Source: an uncultured Collinsella sp. (GTDB lineage Bacteria; Actinomycetota; Coriobacteriia; Coriobacteriales; Coriobacteriaceae). Taken from it: 64,000 nt of DNA. This document shows, piece after piece, positions 16,866-25,870 of this stretch. The position numbers were made by a program, and so were the translations under genes. How positions within the stretch are numbered: the first letter of the stretch is position 1; every line of letters starts with the position of its first letter. Below the pieces are notes generated by a model. That model ran no database searches. It was given only the letters and a program-made list of their open reading frames with translations, and was not told where the DNA came from. The stretch spans positions 1-64,000 of the forward strand of contig UQKQ01000004.1 of the NCBI GenBank assembly GCA_900541645.1. Direction: 5' to 3'.

Positions 16866-17204
16866 ATGGCGGGCAAGGGTCGTGCGAGTGTCAACGATAT
16901 GAAGCGTGTCGAGGTGCTGGTGTTGATGGAGATCGACCAGCAAACCGAAGACAATGGCGGGCCGTATGGTTTCTCGCGCAAAACGCTTGCCGAGCGCGTG
17001 GGGGTTTCGCCGTATCGTGCCCGCGCCGCAATCGATCGCTTGGATTCCGAAGGCATGATTGATGTCGTCTCGCGTTATAGCGACGACGGCGGTCAGCTTG
17101 CAAATGGCATTTGCCTCACCGAACGTGGCGAGTGGTATCTTGAGGGCGTCCGTACCGGCATGCTCGTTCAAGAAATGCTTGAGGACGAGGTTGCTGATCG
17201 ATAG
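16866..17204 (+). CDS. Small winged-helix DNA-binding protein
   Basis: The 112-residue protein has a helix-turn-helix (FSRKTLAERVGVSPYRARAAIDRLDSEGMI, about residues 38-67) followed by a strand-turn (DVVSRYSDDGGQLANGICLTERGEWYL), the layout of MarR/PadR-type winged-helix regulators. ATG 16866 follows GAGGAGG by six bases, better than the upstream in-frame ATG at 16812. It forms a single-gene unit before pyrG, with a TATACAAT -10-like box at 16741-16748 upstream. Target unknown. Confidence 0.7.
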   Translation: MAGKGRASVNDMKRVEVLVLMEIDQQTEDNGGPYGFSRKTLAERVGVSPYRARAAIDRLDSEGMIDVVSRYSDDGGQLANGICLTERGEWYLEGVRTGMLVQEMLEDEVADR

Positions 17205-17229
17205 CAGCATGTAACCCTTGCCATAGCGA

Positions 17230-17260
17230 CGCCGCCTGGGAAACCGGGCGGCGTTTTGTT
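17230..17260 (+). terminator. Terminator before pyrG
   Basis: CGCCGCC at 17230-17236 pairs with GGCGGCG at 17247-17253, followed by TTTTGTTT. It separates the winged-helix gene from pyrG. Confidence 0.8.
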
Positions 17261-17382
17261 TCAAGATTGAGAAATGCAATCGCACGCGAGAAAAATTGCG
17301 GACGGTCCGCGGCGCGAGTATTACAATGAAGACCCGTAAGATGTGGATAAACAACTTCTACGGGAAGCGCAGGTAACTCAAT

Positions 17383-19044
17383 ATGACCAAGCATGTGTTC
17401 GTAACCGGTGGCGTGGTTTCGTCCCTGGGCAAGGGTATCACCGCGGCCTCGCTGGGCCGTCTGCTCAAGTCGCGTGGCTACAAAGTAACGATGCAGAAGG
17501 CCGACCCGTATCTGAACGTCGACCCCGGTACCATGAGCCCGTTCCAGCATGGTGAGGTCTTTGTAACCGAGGATGGTTACGAGTCCGACCTGGACCTGGG
17601 TCATTACGAGCGCTTTATTGATGAGAACCTGACCCGCGATTCCAACTTTACGACCGGTGCCATCTACAAAAGCCTCATCGCCCGCGAGCGTCGCGGCGAC
17701 TTTTTGGGCGGTACCGTGCAGGTGATTCCTCACGTCACCAATGCCATTAAGGATAAGTTCCGCCGCATCGAGGAGCAGACCGGCTCCGATGTAGTCATCA
17801 CCGAGCTGGGCGGCACGATCGGCGACATCGAGTCCCAACCGTTTGTCGAGGCCATTCGTCAGTACCGCAAGGAGGCCGGCCCCGAGAACGTCTGCTACAT
17901 CCACGTGTCGCTCGTTCCCTATATCGCCGCCGCCCACGAGGTCAAGACCAAGCCCACGCAGCATTCCGTCAAGGAGCTCCGCAGCTTTGGCATCCAGCCC
18001 GATATTATCGTGTTGCGCTCCGACCACCATATCGATGACGCTATCCGCGGGAAGATCGCAAGCTTCTGCGACGTCGACACCGATTGCGTCTTTACCAACG
18101 AGGACTGCGCGAGCATTTACGATGTTCCGCAGCTGCTTGCCGAGCAGGACTTTGACCTGCGCATTTGCGAGCGCCTGGGTCTGGACCCGCGTGAGCGCGA
18201 CATGAGCGAGTGGAATGAGTTCCTGCGCAAACAGAATCACGCCAACCATCACGCCGACAAGGTGAAGATCGCCGTCGTGGGCAAGTACACGCAGCTGCCC
18301 GATGCGTACCTGTCGGTTATCGAGGCCCTGCACCATGCGGGCGTCTTCTACGATCGCCATGTGGACGTCCAACTGGTCGACGGCGAGAGCCTCGACGAGC
18401 AGAATGTCTCCGAGGTTCTGGGCGACGCCTCGGGCATCCTGGTCCCCGGCGGCTTTGGCAAGCGCGCCCTGGAGGGCAAGATCCTCGCGGCCGAGTTTGC
18501 CCGTGAGCACAAGATTCCGTATCTGGGCATTTGCCTGGGTATGCAGGTGGCCGTGTGCGAGTTCGCCCGCAACGTCGTCGGCCTTGCCGGCGCCAGCTCC
18601 TCCGAGTTCGATCCGGACGGCCCATTTAGCGTCATCGATCTGATGAGCTCGCAGGAGGACGTGACCGAGAAGGGCGGCACCATGCGCCTGGGCGCCTATC
18701 CGTGCAAGCTCGCCGCCGATACCCTTGCTCGCGAGGCATATGGCGAGGAGCTCGTCTACGAGCGTCACCGTCACCGCTTTGAGTTCAACAACGCCTTCCG
18801 CGACCAGCTTGAGGACGCCGGTTTGGTTATCTCGGGTCTGTCGCCCGACGAGCGCCTGGTCGAGATGGTCGAGCTGCCGCGCGACGTGCATCCTTGGTAT
18901 GTGGCAACCCAGGCTCACCCCGAGTTCAAGAGCCGTCCGACCAACCCGCAGCCGCTGTTCCGAGAGTTCGTGCGTGCCTCGATCGGTCAGCACGAGGGCG
19001 TCGATCGCCTGCAGGTGACGCCCATGAACCTCGCTACGGACTAA
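17383..19044 (+). CDS. pyrG: CTP synthase
   Basis: The 553-residue enzyme aminates UTP to CTP with glutamine. The synthetase domain starts KHVFVTGGVVSSLGKGITAASLGRLL, with ADPYLNVDPGTMSPFQHGEVFVT, and the glutaminase domain has the GICLGMQ nucleophile elbow and a C-terminal HPEFKSRP. Length is normal. The start is 16 bases after AAGCGCAGG-type sequence; it coincides with the conserved N-terminus. xerD begins three bases after its stop, so the two form an operon. Confidence 0.97.
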   Translation: MTKHVFVTGGVVSSLGKGITAASLGRLLKSRGYKVTMQKADPYLNVDPGTMSPFQHGEVFVTEDGYESDLDLGHYERFIDENLTRDSNFTTGAIYKSLIARERRGDFLGGTVQVIPHVTNAIKDKFRRIEEQTGSDVVITELGGTIGDIESQPFVEAIRQYRKEAGPENVCYIHVSLVPYIAAAHEVKTKPTQHSVKELRSFGIQPDIIVLRSDHHIDDAIRGKIASFCDVDTDCVFTNEDCASIYDVPQLLAEQDFDLRICERLGLDPRERDMSEWNEFLRKQNHANHHADKVKIAVVGKYTQLPDAYLSVIEALHHAGVFYDRHVDVQLVDGESLDEQNVSEVLGDASGILVPGGFGKRALEGKILAAEFAREHKIPYLGICLGMQVAVCEFARNVVGLAGASSSEFDPDGPFSVIDLMSSQEDVTEKGGTMRLGAYPCKLAADTLAREAYGEELVYERHRHRFEFNNAFRDQLEDAGLVISGLSPDERLVEMVELPRDVHPWYVATQAHPEFKSRPTNPQPLFREFVRASIGQHEGVDRLQVTPMNLATD

Positions 19045-19046
19045 GG

Positions 19047-19988
19047 GTGCCGGCGAACAAAGAACATACCGAAGCTACTCCCTCGTCGCTCGCCGTGGCG
19101 GCGGGGGAGTATCTCGATTACCTCGCGGTCGAGCGGGGTTTGGCGCGCAACACGATTGCGGCCTATCGTCGTGACCTGACGACGTACTGCGCGTATCTGG
19201 AGCGGGCGGGCATCATGTCTTTTGATGAGGTGACTCGTCAGGTCGTGGAGGGCTTTGTCGCCGACCGTCGCGATGGGGGCTATTCCGATGCCTCGGTGGA
19301 GCGTGCGCTTGCGGCCGTGAAGGGCCTGCATGCCTTTTTGGTGCGCGATGGGATTGTGGCCCAAAATCCAACGGCGGCGTTGCGCCTGCCTAAAAAGGCT
19401 GAGCGTTTGCCGGAGTATCTATCGGTGGAGGATGTCTCGGCGCTGCTCGATCAAGACTTCCCCGAGGGCGAGATGGGCTTGCGCGACCATGCCATCTTGG
19501 AAGTGCTCTACGGATGCGGCTTGCGTGTGAGTGAGTTGGTGGGGCTCGATGTTGGCGATATCCATATCGACGATGGCTTTGTGCTCGTTCGCGGTAAGGG
19601 CTCAAAGGAACGCCTGTCCCCGTTGGTGGGAAGCGCGGCGCGAGCTCTGACGCGCTATATAACTAAGGGGCGTTCTCGCTTGGCGGCCCATGCCCACGGA
19701 ACCGAGACCTCAGCGGTCTTTTTAAATAAGAACGGCCGCCGTCTGTCGCGCCAGGGCATCCATGCCATCTGTGAGCGCTACGGGCGCCAGGTGGGGCTGG
19801 TGGGACTCCATCCCCATACGCTGCGTCACTCCTTTGCCACCCATATGCTTGCGGGCGGTGCAGACCTCCGTGTGCTACAGGAGATCTTGGGACATGCCGA
19901 TATATCGACCACGCAGGTCTACACGCATGTCGATCGTACGCAACTGACCGAGGTCTATCTGGCGGCGCACCCGCTGGCACATCGTTAA
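19047..19988 (+). CDS. xerD: Tyrosine recombinase XerD/XerC-type
   Basis: The 313-residue recombinase has a SAM-like N-terminal core-binding domain (EYLDYLAVERGLARNTIAAYRRDL) and a complete catalytic set: R160, K184/K187, H257, R260, H283 and Y292 (RHSFATHML, LGHADISTTQVYTH). It resolves chromosome dimers at dif. The only well-placed start is GTG 19047, three bases after the pyrG stop; the frame continues upstream only inside pyrG. Position after pyrG, away from any mobile gene, favours the housekeeping Xer role. Whether it is XerC or XerD cannot be settled without its partner. Confidence 0.9.
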   Translation: MPANKEHTEATPSSLAVAAGEYLDYLAVERGLARNTIAAYRRDLTTYCAYLERAGIMSFDEVTRQVVEGFVADRRDGGYSDASVERALAAVKGLHAFLVRDGIVAQNPTAALRLPKKAERLPEYLSVEDVSALLDQDFPEGEMGLRDHAILEVLYGCGLRVSELVGLDVGDIHIDDGFVLVRGKGSKERLSPLVGSAARALTRYITKGRSRLAAHAHGTETSAVFLNKNGRRLSRQGIHAICERYGRQVGLVGLHPHTLRHSFATHMLAGGADLRVLQEILGHADISTTQVYTHVDRTQLTEVYLAAHPLAHR

Positions 19989-20021
19989 CACATCGCTGGC
20001 CTGCATATCTATAGGTATTTG

Positions 20022-20090
20022 GGGACGGGCCCCAGATTGCCGCGACGTGCTTTTGCGCGCGCATGGGCAATCTGGGGCCCGTCCCATTTT
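20022..20090. repeat. Long inverted repeat with T-tract after xerD
   Basis: Perfect 20-bp arms (GGGACGGGCCCCAGATTGCC at 20022-20041 and its complement at 20066-20085) enclose a 24-base GC-rich loop and are followed by ATTTTTG. It can act as the xerD terminator. The build resembles the inverted repeats at 3658 and 44951. Confidence 0.75.
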
Positions 20091-20214
20091 TGCCACTTGT
20101 CGTCGCGGTGGCGGGCCGCATGTGCCTTGGGTGGGGGAGTTTGGGGGCGATGTGAACGGCATGTAAAGGGACGCAAAAATCGCCTCAAGGTCAACTTGAA
20201 GGTTGAGGTTGAAA

Positions 20215-20411
20215 GGCGGGGTGCCACAGGTGGCATCCCGCCGTTGCTGTAAACACAACATATTGTGTTTTCGAACATATGATTGGGGGTGTTTTGCAAT
20301 ATATGGTGGGTGGAGTGGTGGGGCGGGGGGGGGGAAGGGGTGGGGAAAGGTGTTGAAAAATGGGGCGGTTCCCCATATTATTAATGACGTCGACAGGCGG
20401 GGTGGTTCCCC
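20215..20411. promoter_or_regulatory. Structured leader upstream of mraZ
   Basis: In order there are a GGCGGGGTGCCA/TGGCATCCCGCC hairpin (20215-20242), an operator-like AAACACAA-CATA-TTGTGTTT palindrome (20251-20270), a G-run of about ten (20325-20334), several TGGGK pentamers at 20307, 20319, 20341 and 20361, and two copies of an imperfect palindrome GGGGYGGTTCCCC at 20362-20374 and 20399-20411. MraZ represses its own operon in other bacteria by binding repeated TGGGN elements, so the TGGG repeats may be its sites; the role of the other elements is unknown. No gene lies in 19989-20449. Confidence 0.45.
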
Positions 20412-20449
20412 GCGTACGTGCCATCTGAGTAACCGAGGGGAGGGCGCAC

Positions 20450-20884
20450 ATGGGAATGACTGGTGCATACGAGCGCAATCTCGATGCAAAAGGTCGTCTG
20501 TCCCTGCCTGCACCCCTTCGCGAGGAGCTTGGAGAGCACGTTCGCGTGTTCAAAGCCCTGGATGTCGATGCTCTGTACGTGTTCTCTGCCGAGGCCTTCG
20601 ATAAGTGGGTCGAAGGACTCTTCGCGGGTCGTGAGGGCCACGAGGGTTTTAACCCGCGTGACATTAATGACCAGAAGCTCATGAGGGCGATCAACAAGCG
20701 CACCACGTCGATGGACGTGGACAGCGCCGGTCGTATCGGTCTTTCCGAGTCTCTCCGTAAGCAGGCGAACCTCGACCGCGAGGTCACGGTTGTGGGCAAC
20801 TACGACCACCTTGAGGTTTGGGATCGCGCCGCGGCCGATGAGGACGATGACGATGAGGCCCTGCTGGACCTCTTCTTCTCGTAA
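20450..20884 (+). CDS. mraZ: Transcriptional regulator MraZ
   Basis: The 144-residue protein carries two SpoVT-AbrB-type half-domains marked by NLDAKGRLSLP near residue 10 and DVDSAGRIGLS near residue 85, the MraZ DxxGR pattern. It binds upstream TGGG repeats and autoregulates the dcw cluster in other bacteria. The start has GAGGGGAGG upstream. The C-terminus ends in an acidic stretch (DEDDDDEA) before LLDLFFS, a local addition. It leads the cluster and is 20 bases from rsmH. Confidence 0.95.
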   Translation: MGMTGAYERNLDAKGRLSLPAPLREELGEHVRVFKALDVDALYVFSAEAFDKWVEGLFAGREGHEGFNPRDINDQKLMRAINKRTTSMDVDSAGRIGLSESLRKQANLDREVTVVGNYDHLEVWDRAAADEDDDDEALLDLFFS

Positions 20885-20904
20885 GGGCAAGGCACGGGTA
20901 ACGG

Positions 20905-21870
20905 ATGGAGCGTGGGATCTTGACACAAGAATATCGGCATGAACCTGTCATGCTCGGCGAAGTGCTTGAGTCGCTGCGGCTAAAGAGCGGCTCCGTTGTC
21001 TGCGATTGCACCCTTGGCGGTGCCGGCCATTCGGTAAAGATGGCCGCGCAGGTGGGGGAGACGGGCCTTTTGCTCGGCGTCGACCAGGACGACATGGCCC
21101 TCGAGGCCGCTGGCGCCCGTCTGGACCGCGAGGTTCCCGGCGTTCCGCACCAGCTGCTGAAGGGCAACTTCGGCGACTTGGACGAGCTGCTTTGCTCGGC
21201 CGAGGTGCCCGGGGTCGATGGCTTCCTGTTCGATTTGGGCGTTTCGTCGCCGCAACTCGATATCCCTGGCAGGGGCTTTTCGTATAACGAGGACGCCCCA
21301 TTGGACATGCGGATGGATCCGGGTAATAACACCTTAAACGCAGCTGAGGTCATCAACACCTATAACGAACACGACCTCGCCCGGATTCTACGCGTCTACG
21401 GCGAAGAGAAGTTCGCCTCGCAGATCGCGCGCGAAATCGTGCGCCGCCGCGAGCAAGAACCGATCGAAACCACCGGCCAATTTGTCGAGATCATCAAGGC
21501 GGGTATCCCGGCTGCCGCTCGTCGGCATGGCGGACACCCGGCCAAGAAAAGTTTCCAGGCCATTCGCATCGAGGTCAATCACGAGCTCGATGTGCTCGAA
21601 CGAGGGCTTGATGCCGCCACCAGGTGGCTCAACCCGGGCGGACGTATCTGCGTCATCTCGTATCACTCGCTCGAGGACCGTATCGTAAAGAACCACTTTA
21701 AGGAGATGAGCCAGGGGTGCACGTGTCCGCCGGAGATTCCGGTGTGCGTGTGCGGCAACGTGCCGATACTCAAGGTCATCACCCGCAAACCCTTGGTTGC
21801 CCAGCCTGATGAGGTTGAGCGCAACCCTCGGGCGAGATCAGCCAAAATCCGCGTGGCGCAGCGTCTGTAG
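20905..21870 (+). CDS. rsmH: 16S rRNA (cytosine(1402)-N4)-methyltransferase
   Basis: The 321-residue SAM-dependent enzyme methylates C1402 in the 30S decoding centre. It shows HEPVMLGEVLE, the SAM motif DCTLGGAGHS, FDLGVSSPQLD, GFSYNEDAPLDMRMD and CVISYHSLEDRIVK, all diagnostic. ATG 20905 has a poor ribosome-binding site; an in-frame TTG at 20920 has GGAG nine bases upstream and is a possible true start. Confidence 0.95.
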   Translation: MERGILTQEYRHEPVMLGEVLESLRLKSGSVVCDCTLGGAGHSVKMAAQVGETGLLLGVDQDDMALEAAGARLDREVPGVPHQLLKGNFGDLDELLCSAEVPGVDGFLFDLGVSSPQLDIPGRGFSYNEDAPLDMRMDPGNNTLNAAEVINTYNEHDLARILRVYGEEKFASQIAREIVRRREQEPIETTGQFVEIIKAGIPAAARRHGGHPAKKSFQAIRIEVNHELDVLERGLDAATRWLNPGGRICVISYHSLEDRIVKNHFKEMSQGCTCPPEIPVCVCGNVPILKVITRKPLVAQPDEVERNPRARSAKIRVAQRL

Positions 21871-21960
21871 GCACGACCGCGCGATATTGGACCTCCCGCT
21901 CGCACCATAAACGAAGCTTAAACACACTACCAACGTACTCGGGATGGGAGGCGGCATATC

Positions 21961-22431
21961 ATGGGCTACAACACTTCAAGCGCAGCACTCGCCTATGATA
22001 TGAACGCCATGCCCGCCTATCGTGAGACGCCGCAGGCCCCCGTTGCTCCCCGTGAGCAGCGCACGCCGCGCTTTGATGTCTACACGGGCGCGGGCCGTCA
22101 GGCAAACCAGGCAGTAAGCCCGGTTTTCATGAGCGTTCTTAAAACGTTTTGCATCATTGCGGCCATCTTCATGACGATCGGCGTCGCCCGCGTGGCGCTC
22201 GCCGGCGTTACGGCCCAGGTGCTCAACAGCAACGCCGAGCTTACCAACACGCTCGAAAAGGCGACCGATGAGAGCTCCGACCTGGAGGTCATGCATTCGG
22301 TCTATGGCGCCGACACGCGCATTCGCGACCTTGCGGGCGCTTACGGCATGGTGGAGCCCAGCGAGAGCGTTACACTTGACTTTTCGCAGGATGCAGCCGC
22401 GGGCGCCAACGCGACCGCGACCGCTCAGTAG
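21961..22431 (+). CDS. ftsL: FtsL-like cell division protein
   Basis: The 156-residue protein has a cytoplasmic N-terminus of about 55 residues, one membrane segment (about 57-80, SVLKTFCIIAAIFMTIGVARVALAGV), then a polar heptad-like stretch with NSNAELTNTLEKATDESSDLE and IRDLAGAYGMVEPSES, the pattern of FtsL/DivIC septum proteins. The gene lies between rsmH and ftsI where ftsL is expected. GGGAGG is upstream. The sequence is divergent, so the assignment depends on topology and place. FtsL joins FtsB and FtsQ to activate FtsWI. Confidence 0.8.
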   Translation: MGYNTSSAALAYDMNAMPAYRETPQAPVAPREQRTPRFDVYTGAGRQANQAVSPVFMSVLKTFCIIAAIFMTIGVARVALAGVTAQVLNSNAELTNTLEKATDESSDLEVMHSVYGADTRIRDLAGAYGMVEPSESVTLDFSQDAAAGANATATAQ

Positions 22432-22448
22432 CAAGACGGTAGCTGAGT

Positions 22449-24314
22449 ATGACAAATGACTATCGCCGCGGTTCCGATGGGGGCCGCGGTTCTGGACGTC
22501 CCTCGTCGCGGGGACGTTCTGGTTATCAAGGAACGGGTCGGCAATCTTACAACGCCGGGCAGTCCCGTGGCAACGACCCGGCGTCGCGACTTCGCGGCTC
22601 GGGCGGCCCTCAAGTGCATAACACCAGGTCGCGCAAGAGTTCGTCGACCGAATGGCTCACGGGCACGCCTCTGCCTCGCCGCAAAGCCGTCATGGGCTTC
22701 ATTGGGCTTGGCTTGGGCTTGGGCGTCTTTCGCCTTGCCGACTATCAAATTGTCGAAGCCGATAAACTGCGCGAGCGTGCCGATGCGCGCCGCCTGCTTG
22801 CGCAGACCCTCTATGCCAAACGTGGCACCATCTACGACCGCAACGGTAACGTGCTGGCGTCGTCGGTCGAATGTCGCAACATCGCCGTGAACCCCCAGCT
22901 TGTCGAGGATGTTGACAAGACGGTGTCGGCGCTGGTCAAGGCAACTGGAATCGATAAAAAGACCTGCCGCAAGCTCGTTGAGTCCGATGGAACCTGGGTG
23001 TATATCAAGCGCCAGGTGGACGAAGACGACGCTGCGGCGCTGGAGAAGAAGAACCTGCCCGGCGTGCTTTTTGAGCAGGCCATGAAGCGCGTATATCCAT
23101 ACGGCAATCTGGCATCGCAGGTGCTGGGTGTAGTGAATGTAGACAACGACGGCTTGACGGGTCTCGAAAAGCAATACAACAAGCTTCTGACCGGCACGAA
23201 CGGTTCTCTCGTACGCGAGCGCGCGAGGGACGGCAGCTATATCGCGGGCGGTGCCTATAAAAAGGTGGCTGCGGTCGACGGCGTTGATATCGTGACGACG
23301 CTCGACGTCAATATCCAGCGTGCGGCCGAGGATGCCCTGGCAGAGGCTGTCGAGAAGACAAAGGCCAAGAACGGCTCGGCGCTGGTCACCGATCCTACGA
23401 CAGGCGAGATCTTGGCAGCCTGCTCGTATCCGACCTACGACCAGACCAATTTGGAAAACGCCAAGACCGAGGATATGAACCTGCGCCTGGTCACCGACGC
23501 CTACGAGCCCGGCTCGGTCTTTAAGACGCTCGTGGCGGGCGCCGGCTTCGACTTGGGTGTCGTGCGGTCGAGTACGTCGTTTGAGGTGCCGGCGAGCATC
23601 AAGGTGGGCGACGATACCGTCACCGATGCCGACAAGCGCGACTACGCCATGACCATGGATGTGCGCGAGATGATGCGCCGTTCGTCCAACGTGGGATTTG
23701 TCCTGGTGGGGCGCAAGATCGGTGCCGACGACTTTGCTGCCTATGTGGACAAGTGGGGCATCGGTCACAGCTCTGGTGTCGATTTTCCGGGCGAGAGCCT
23801 GGGCATCGTCAAGGAGCGTGACCAGTATGACGGCGCCACGCTGGGTTCGATGAGCTTTGGACAGGCGCTGTCTGTCTCACCGATTGAGATCGCACGTGCC
23901 GTGGGCGGCATCGCCAACGGCGGCGTGATGATGACCCCGCACTTCTATAAGTCCAGCAAAGGCGACGAGAAGGACTGGGGCGAAGGCGAGCGCGCGATTT
24001 CGGAGGACGCCGCATCCCAGGTGACATCGTGCATGCAGACGGTCGTGTCGGAGGGAACGGGCGTTGGCGGCGCGGTTGACGGCTATGACGTGGCGGGTAA
24101 GACCGGTACGGCCGAACGTGCCGACGAGAACGGCGGCTACCTCAAGGAGAACTACATGTCGTCCTTTATGGGCTTTGCACCGGCACAATCGCCCAAGGTG
24201 CTGTGCTATATCACGCTCGACGGAACGCCGAGCGGCTCAGATGCCGCTGCGGTGCCGTTCCAGTCCATTATGGCCAACGCGCTCGACGTGCTGGGTATCC
24301 CACACACGAAGTAG
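22449..24314 (+). CDS. ftsI: Septal peptidoglycan transpeptidase (class B PBP)
   Basis: The 621-residue penicillin-binding protein crosslinks septal peptidoglycan. A basic Gly/Ser/Arg-rich cytoplasmic tail of about 78 residues precedes one membrane anchor (about 80-98). The pedestal domain includes RGTIYDRNGNVLA, and the transpeptidase domain has S356-V-F-K359, S412-S-N414 and K551-T-G553. The disordered N-terminal tail is longer than in typical PBP3. It begins 17 bases after ftsL. murE, which usually follows, is absent; 128 bases separate it from murF. Confidence 0.95.
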   Translation: MTNDYRRGSDGGRGSGRPSSRGRSGYQGTGRQSYNAGQSRGNDPASRLRGSGGPQVHNTRSRKSSSTEWLTGTPLPRRKAVMGFIGLGLGLGVFRLADYQIVEADKLRERADARRLLAQTLYAKRGTIYDRNGNVLASSVECRNIAVNPQLVEDVDKTVSALVKATGIDKKTCRKLVESDGTWVYIKRQVDEDDAAALEKKNLPGVLFEQAMKRVYPYGNLASQVLGVVNVDNDGLTGLEKQYNKLLTGTNGSLVRERARDGSYIAGGAYKKVAAVDGVDIVTTLDVNIQRAAEDALAEAVEKTKAKNGSALVTDPTTGEILAACSYPTYDQTNLENAKTEDMNLRLVTDAYEPGSVFKTLVAGAGFDLGVVRSSTSFEVPASIKVGDDTVTDADKRDYAMTMDVREMMRRSSNVGFVLVGRKIGADDFAAYVDKWGIGHSSGVDFPGESLGIVKERDQYDGATLGSMSFGQALSVSPIEIARAVGGIANGGVMMTPHFYKSSKGDEKDWGEGERAISEDAASQVTSCMQTVVSEGTGVGGAVDGYDVAGKTGTAERADENGGYLKENYMSSFMGFAPAQSPKVLCYITLDGTPSGSDAAAVPFQSIMANALDVLGIPHTK

Positions 24315-24442
24315 GGGGTTACAATCTTTGGGGCGTGGTTTGTTGTCCCATATGAGGGGTGTTCACATGCCCTGCACCACGCATGCGCGGCGCTGGGATA
24401 CAATACGCCGATAGCATTATTTAGGTTTACAGGGGAGCTGCA

Positions 24443-25867
24443 ATGATAGAGATCGCCGTCAACAACCTCGCGGCCGCAACAGGGGCCCGAACCGTGACGG
24501 GAGAAGTCGATCGGGTATGCCGCGGGTGCGTTATCGACTCGCGCCAGGTCGAGGAAGGGACGATTTTCGTCGCCTTTCCCGGTGAAAACGTCGACGGCAA
24601 TGATTTTGCTTCCCGTGCCGTCCAGTCGGGTGCCGGCGCCGTCGTGATGACGCGTGAGCCCGAGGCCGAGCTGGTCTCGCTGGCGCAGGACAAGGGCTGT
24701 GCCATCTTGCTGACCGATGATCCCGAGGAGTTTCTGCTGCGTTTGGCGCACGCGTATCGCCTGGAGCTTGGCTGCCTGGTCGTTGGCATTACCGGTTCCA
24801 TCGGCAAGACGACGACCAAGGACGTTCTCGCCGCTGTGCTCGCCAAGCGCTATCGTGTCTGGGCCACCAAGGGCAATTTCAATAACCTGATCGGCATGCC
24901 GCTCACGGTGCTTTCCGCTCCGGCCGATACCGAGGTCCTGGTGCTCGAGATGGGCATGAACCATTTCCACGAGATCGAGCGCCTGTCCCAGTCCGCCAAT
25001 CCCAACCTTGCCATCGTGAGCAAGATCGGCACCTCTCATATCGGCATTTTGGGCAGTCGCGAGAACATCGCCCGCGCTAAGGCAGAGATCGTTCAGGGCA
25101 TGTGCGCCGCCGGCGACTATTTGCCGCTGCTGGTTTTGGGCGGCGAGGACGATTTTACGCCGTTCATTCGCGATACGTTCGCCCAGCCTGCTGGTATCGA
25201 CGTGATGCTGGCCGGTGTCTCTGACGATGATGAGGTCCGCGCCCGCGACGTTCGCGTTGATGACGAGGGCCGTCCGGTCTTTACGCTCGATTTTGGTCAG
25301 GGCGAGACAATCGATACCATGCTTGCCGTCCCCGGCGTGCAGTCCGTTCCTAATGCCGTTAAGGCCGCCGCGGTTGCCTATCGCCTGGGCGTGACGCCCG
25401 AGCAGATCGATGCTGCCTTTAGGGGTCTTACGATCACCGGGCACCGCCAGGAGATCAAGCGCGCCAAGAGCGGTGCACGCATCATCGACGATTCCTATAA
25501 CGCCAGCGCCGAATCGATGGCAGCCGGCCTCGATCTGCTGTGCTCGCTTTCATGCACGGGGTCTCGCATGGCGATCCTGGGCGAGATGGGCGAGATGGGC
25601 GATGAGGCTCCTCGCATGCATGAGCTCGTGGGCGCCTATGCCGCCGCCAAGAAGCTCGACATGCTGGCGTGCGTGGGTGGTGAGCTGGCCCAGCTTATGG
25701 CCGATGCCGCGCGCATGATGGGCATGGACGAGGACCGCATCCAGGTGTTCTCCGATTATCAGCAGGTGCTCGACCGCATGGGCGGCGCGCTTGAAAAACA
25801 TGATGTTGTACTGGTCAAGGGTTCCCGCTTTGTTGAGCTCGACCGCTTTGTGGAAGGTGTGTGCTAG
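24443..25867 (+). CDS. murF: UDP-N-acetylmuramoyl-tripeptide-D-alanyl-D-alanine ligase
   Basis: The 474-residue Mur ligase adds D-Ala-D-Ala to the UDP-MurNAc-tripeptide. The ATP loop GSIGKTTTK lies at residues 118-126, with the N-terminal VIDSRQVEEGTIFVAFPG typical of MurF/MurE substrate-binding domains, NFNNLIGMPLT and the EMGMNHFHEI segment specific to MurF, and DDSYNASAESM. GGGGAG precedes the start. mraY begins three bases after the stop. Confidence 0.96.
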   Translation: MIEIAVNNLAAATGARTVTGEVDRVCRGCVIDSRQVEEGTIFVAFPGENVDGNDFASRAVQSGAGAVVMTREPEAELVSLAQDKGCAILLTDDPEEFLLRLAHAYRLELGCLVVGITGSIGKTTTKDVLAAVLAKRYRVWATKGNFNNLIGMPLTVLSAPADTEVLVLEMGMNHFHEIERLSQSANPNLAIVSKIGTSHIGILGSRENIARAKAEIVQGMCAAGDYLPLLVLGGEDDFTPFIRDTFAQPAGIDVMLAGVSDDDEVRARDVRVDDEGRPVFTLDFGQGETIDTMLAVPGVQSVPNAVKAAAVAYRLGVTPEQIDAAFRGLTITGHRQEIKRAKSGARIIDDSYNASAESMAAGLDLLCSLSCTGSRMAILGEMGEMGDEAPRMHELVGAYAAAKKLDMLACVGGELAQLMADAARMMGMDEDRIQVFSDYQQVLDRMGGALEKHDVVLVKGSRFVELDRFVEGVC

Positions 25868-25870
25868 CCC

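Noticed and set aside
20251..20290. LexA-type box (GAACATATGATT) before mraZ
   Set aside because: Only one half-site matches the Gram-positive pattern; the second half is absent.
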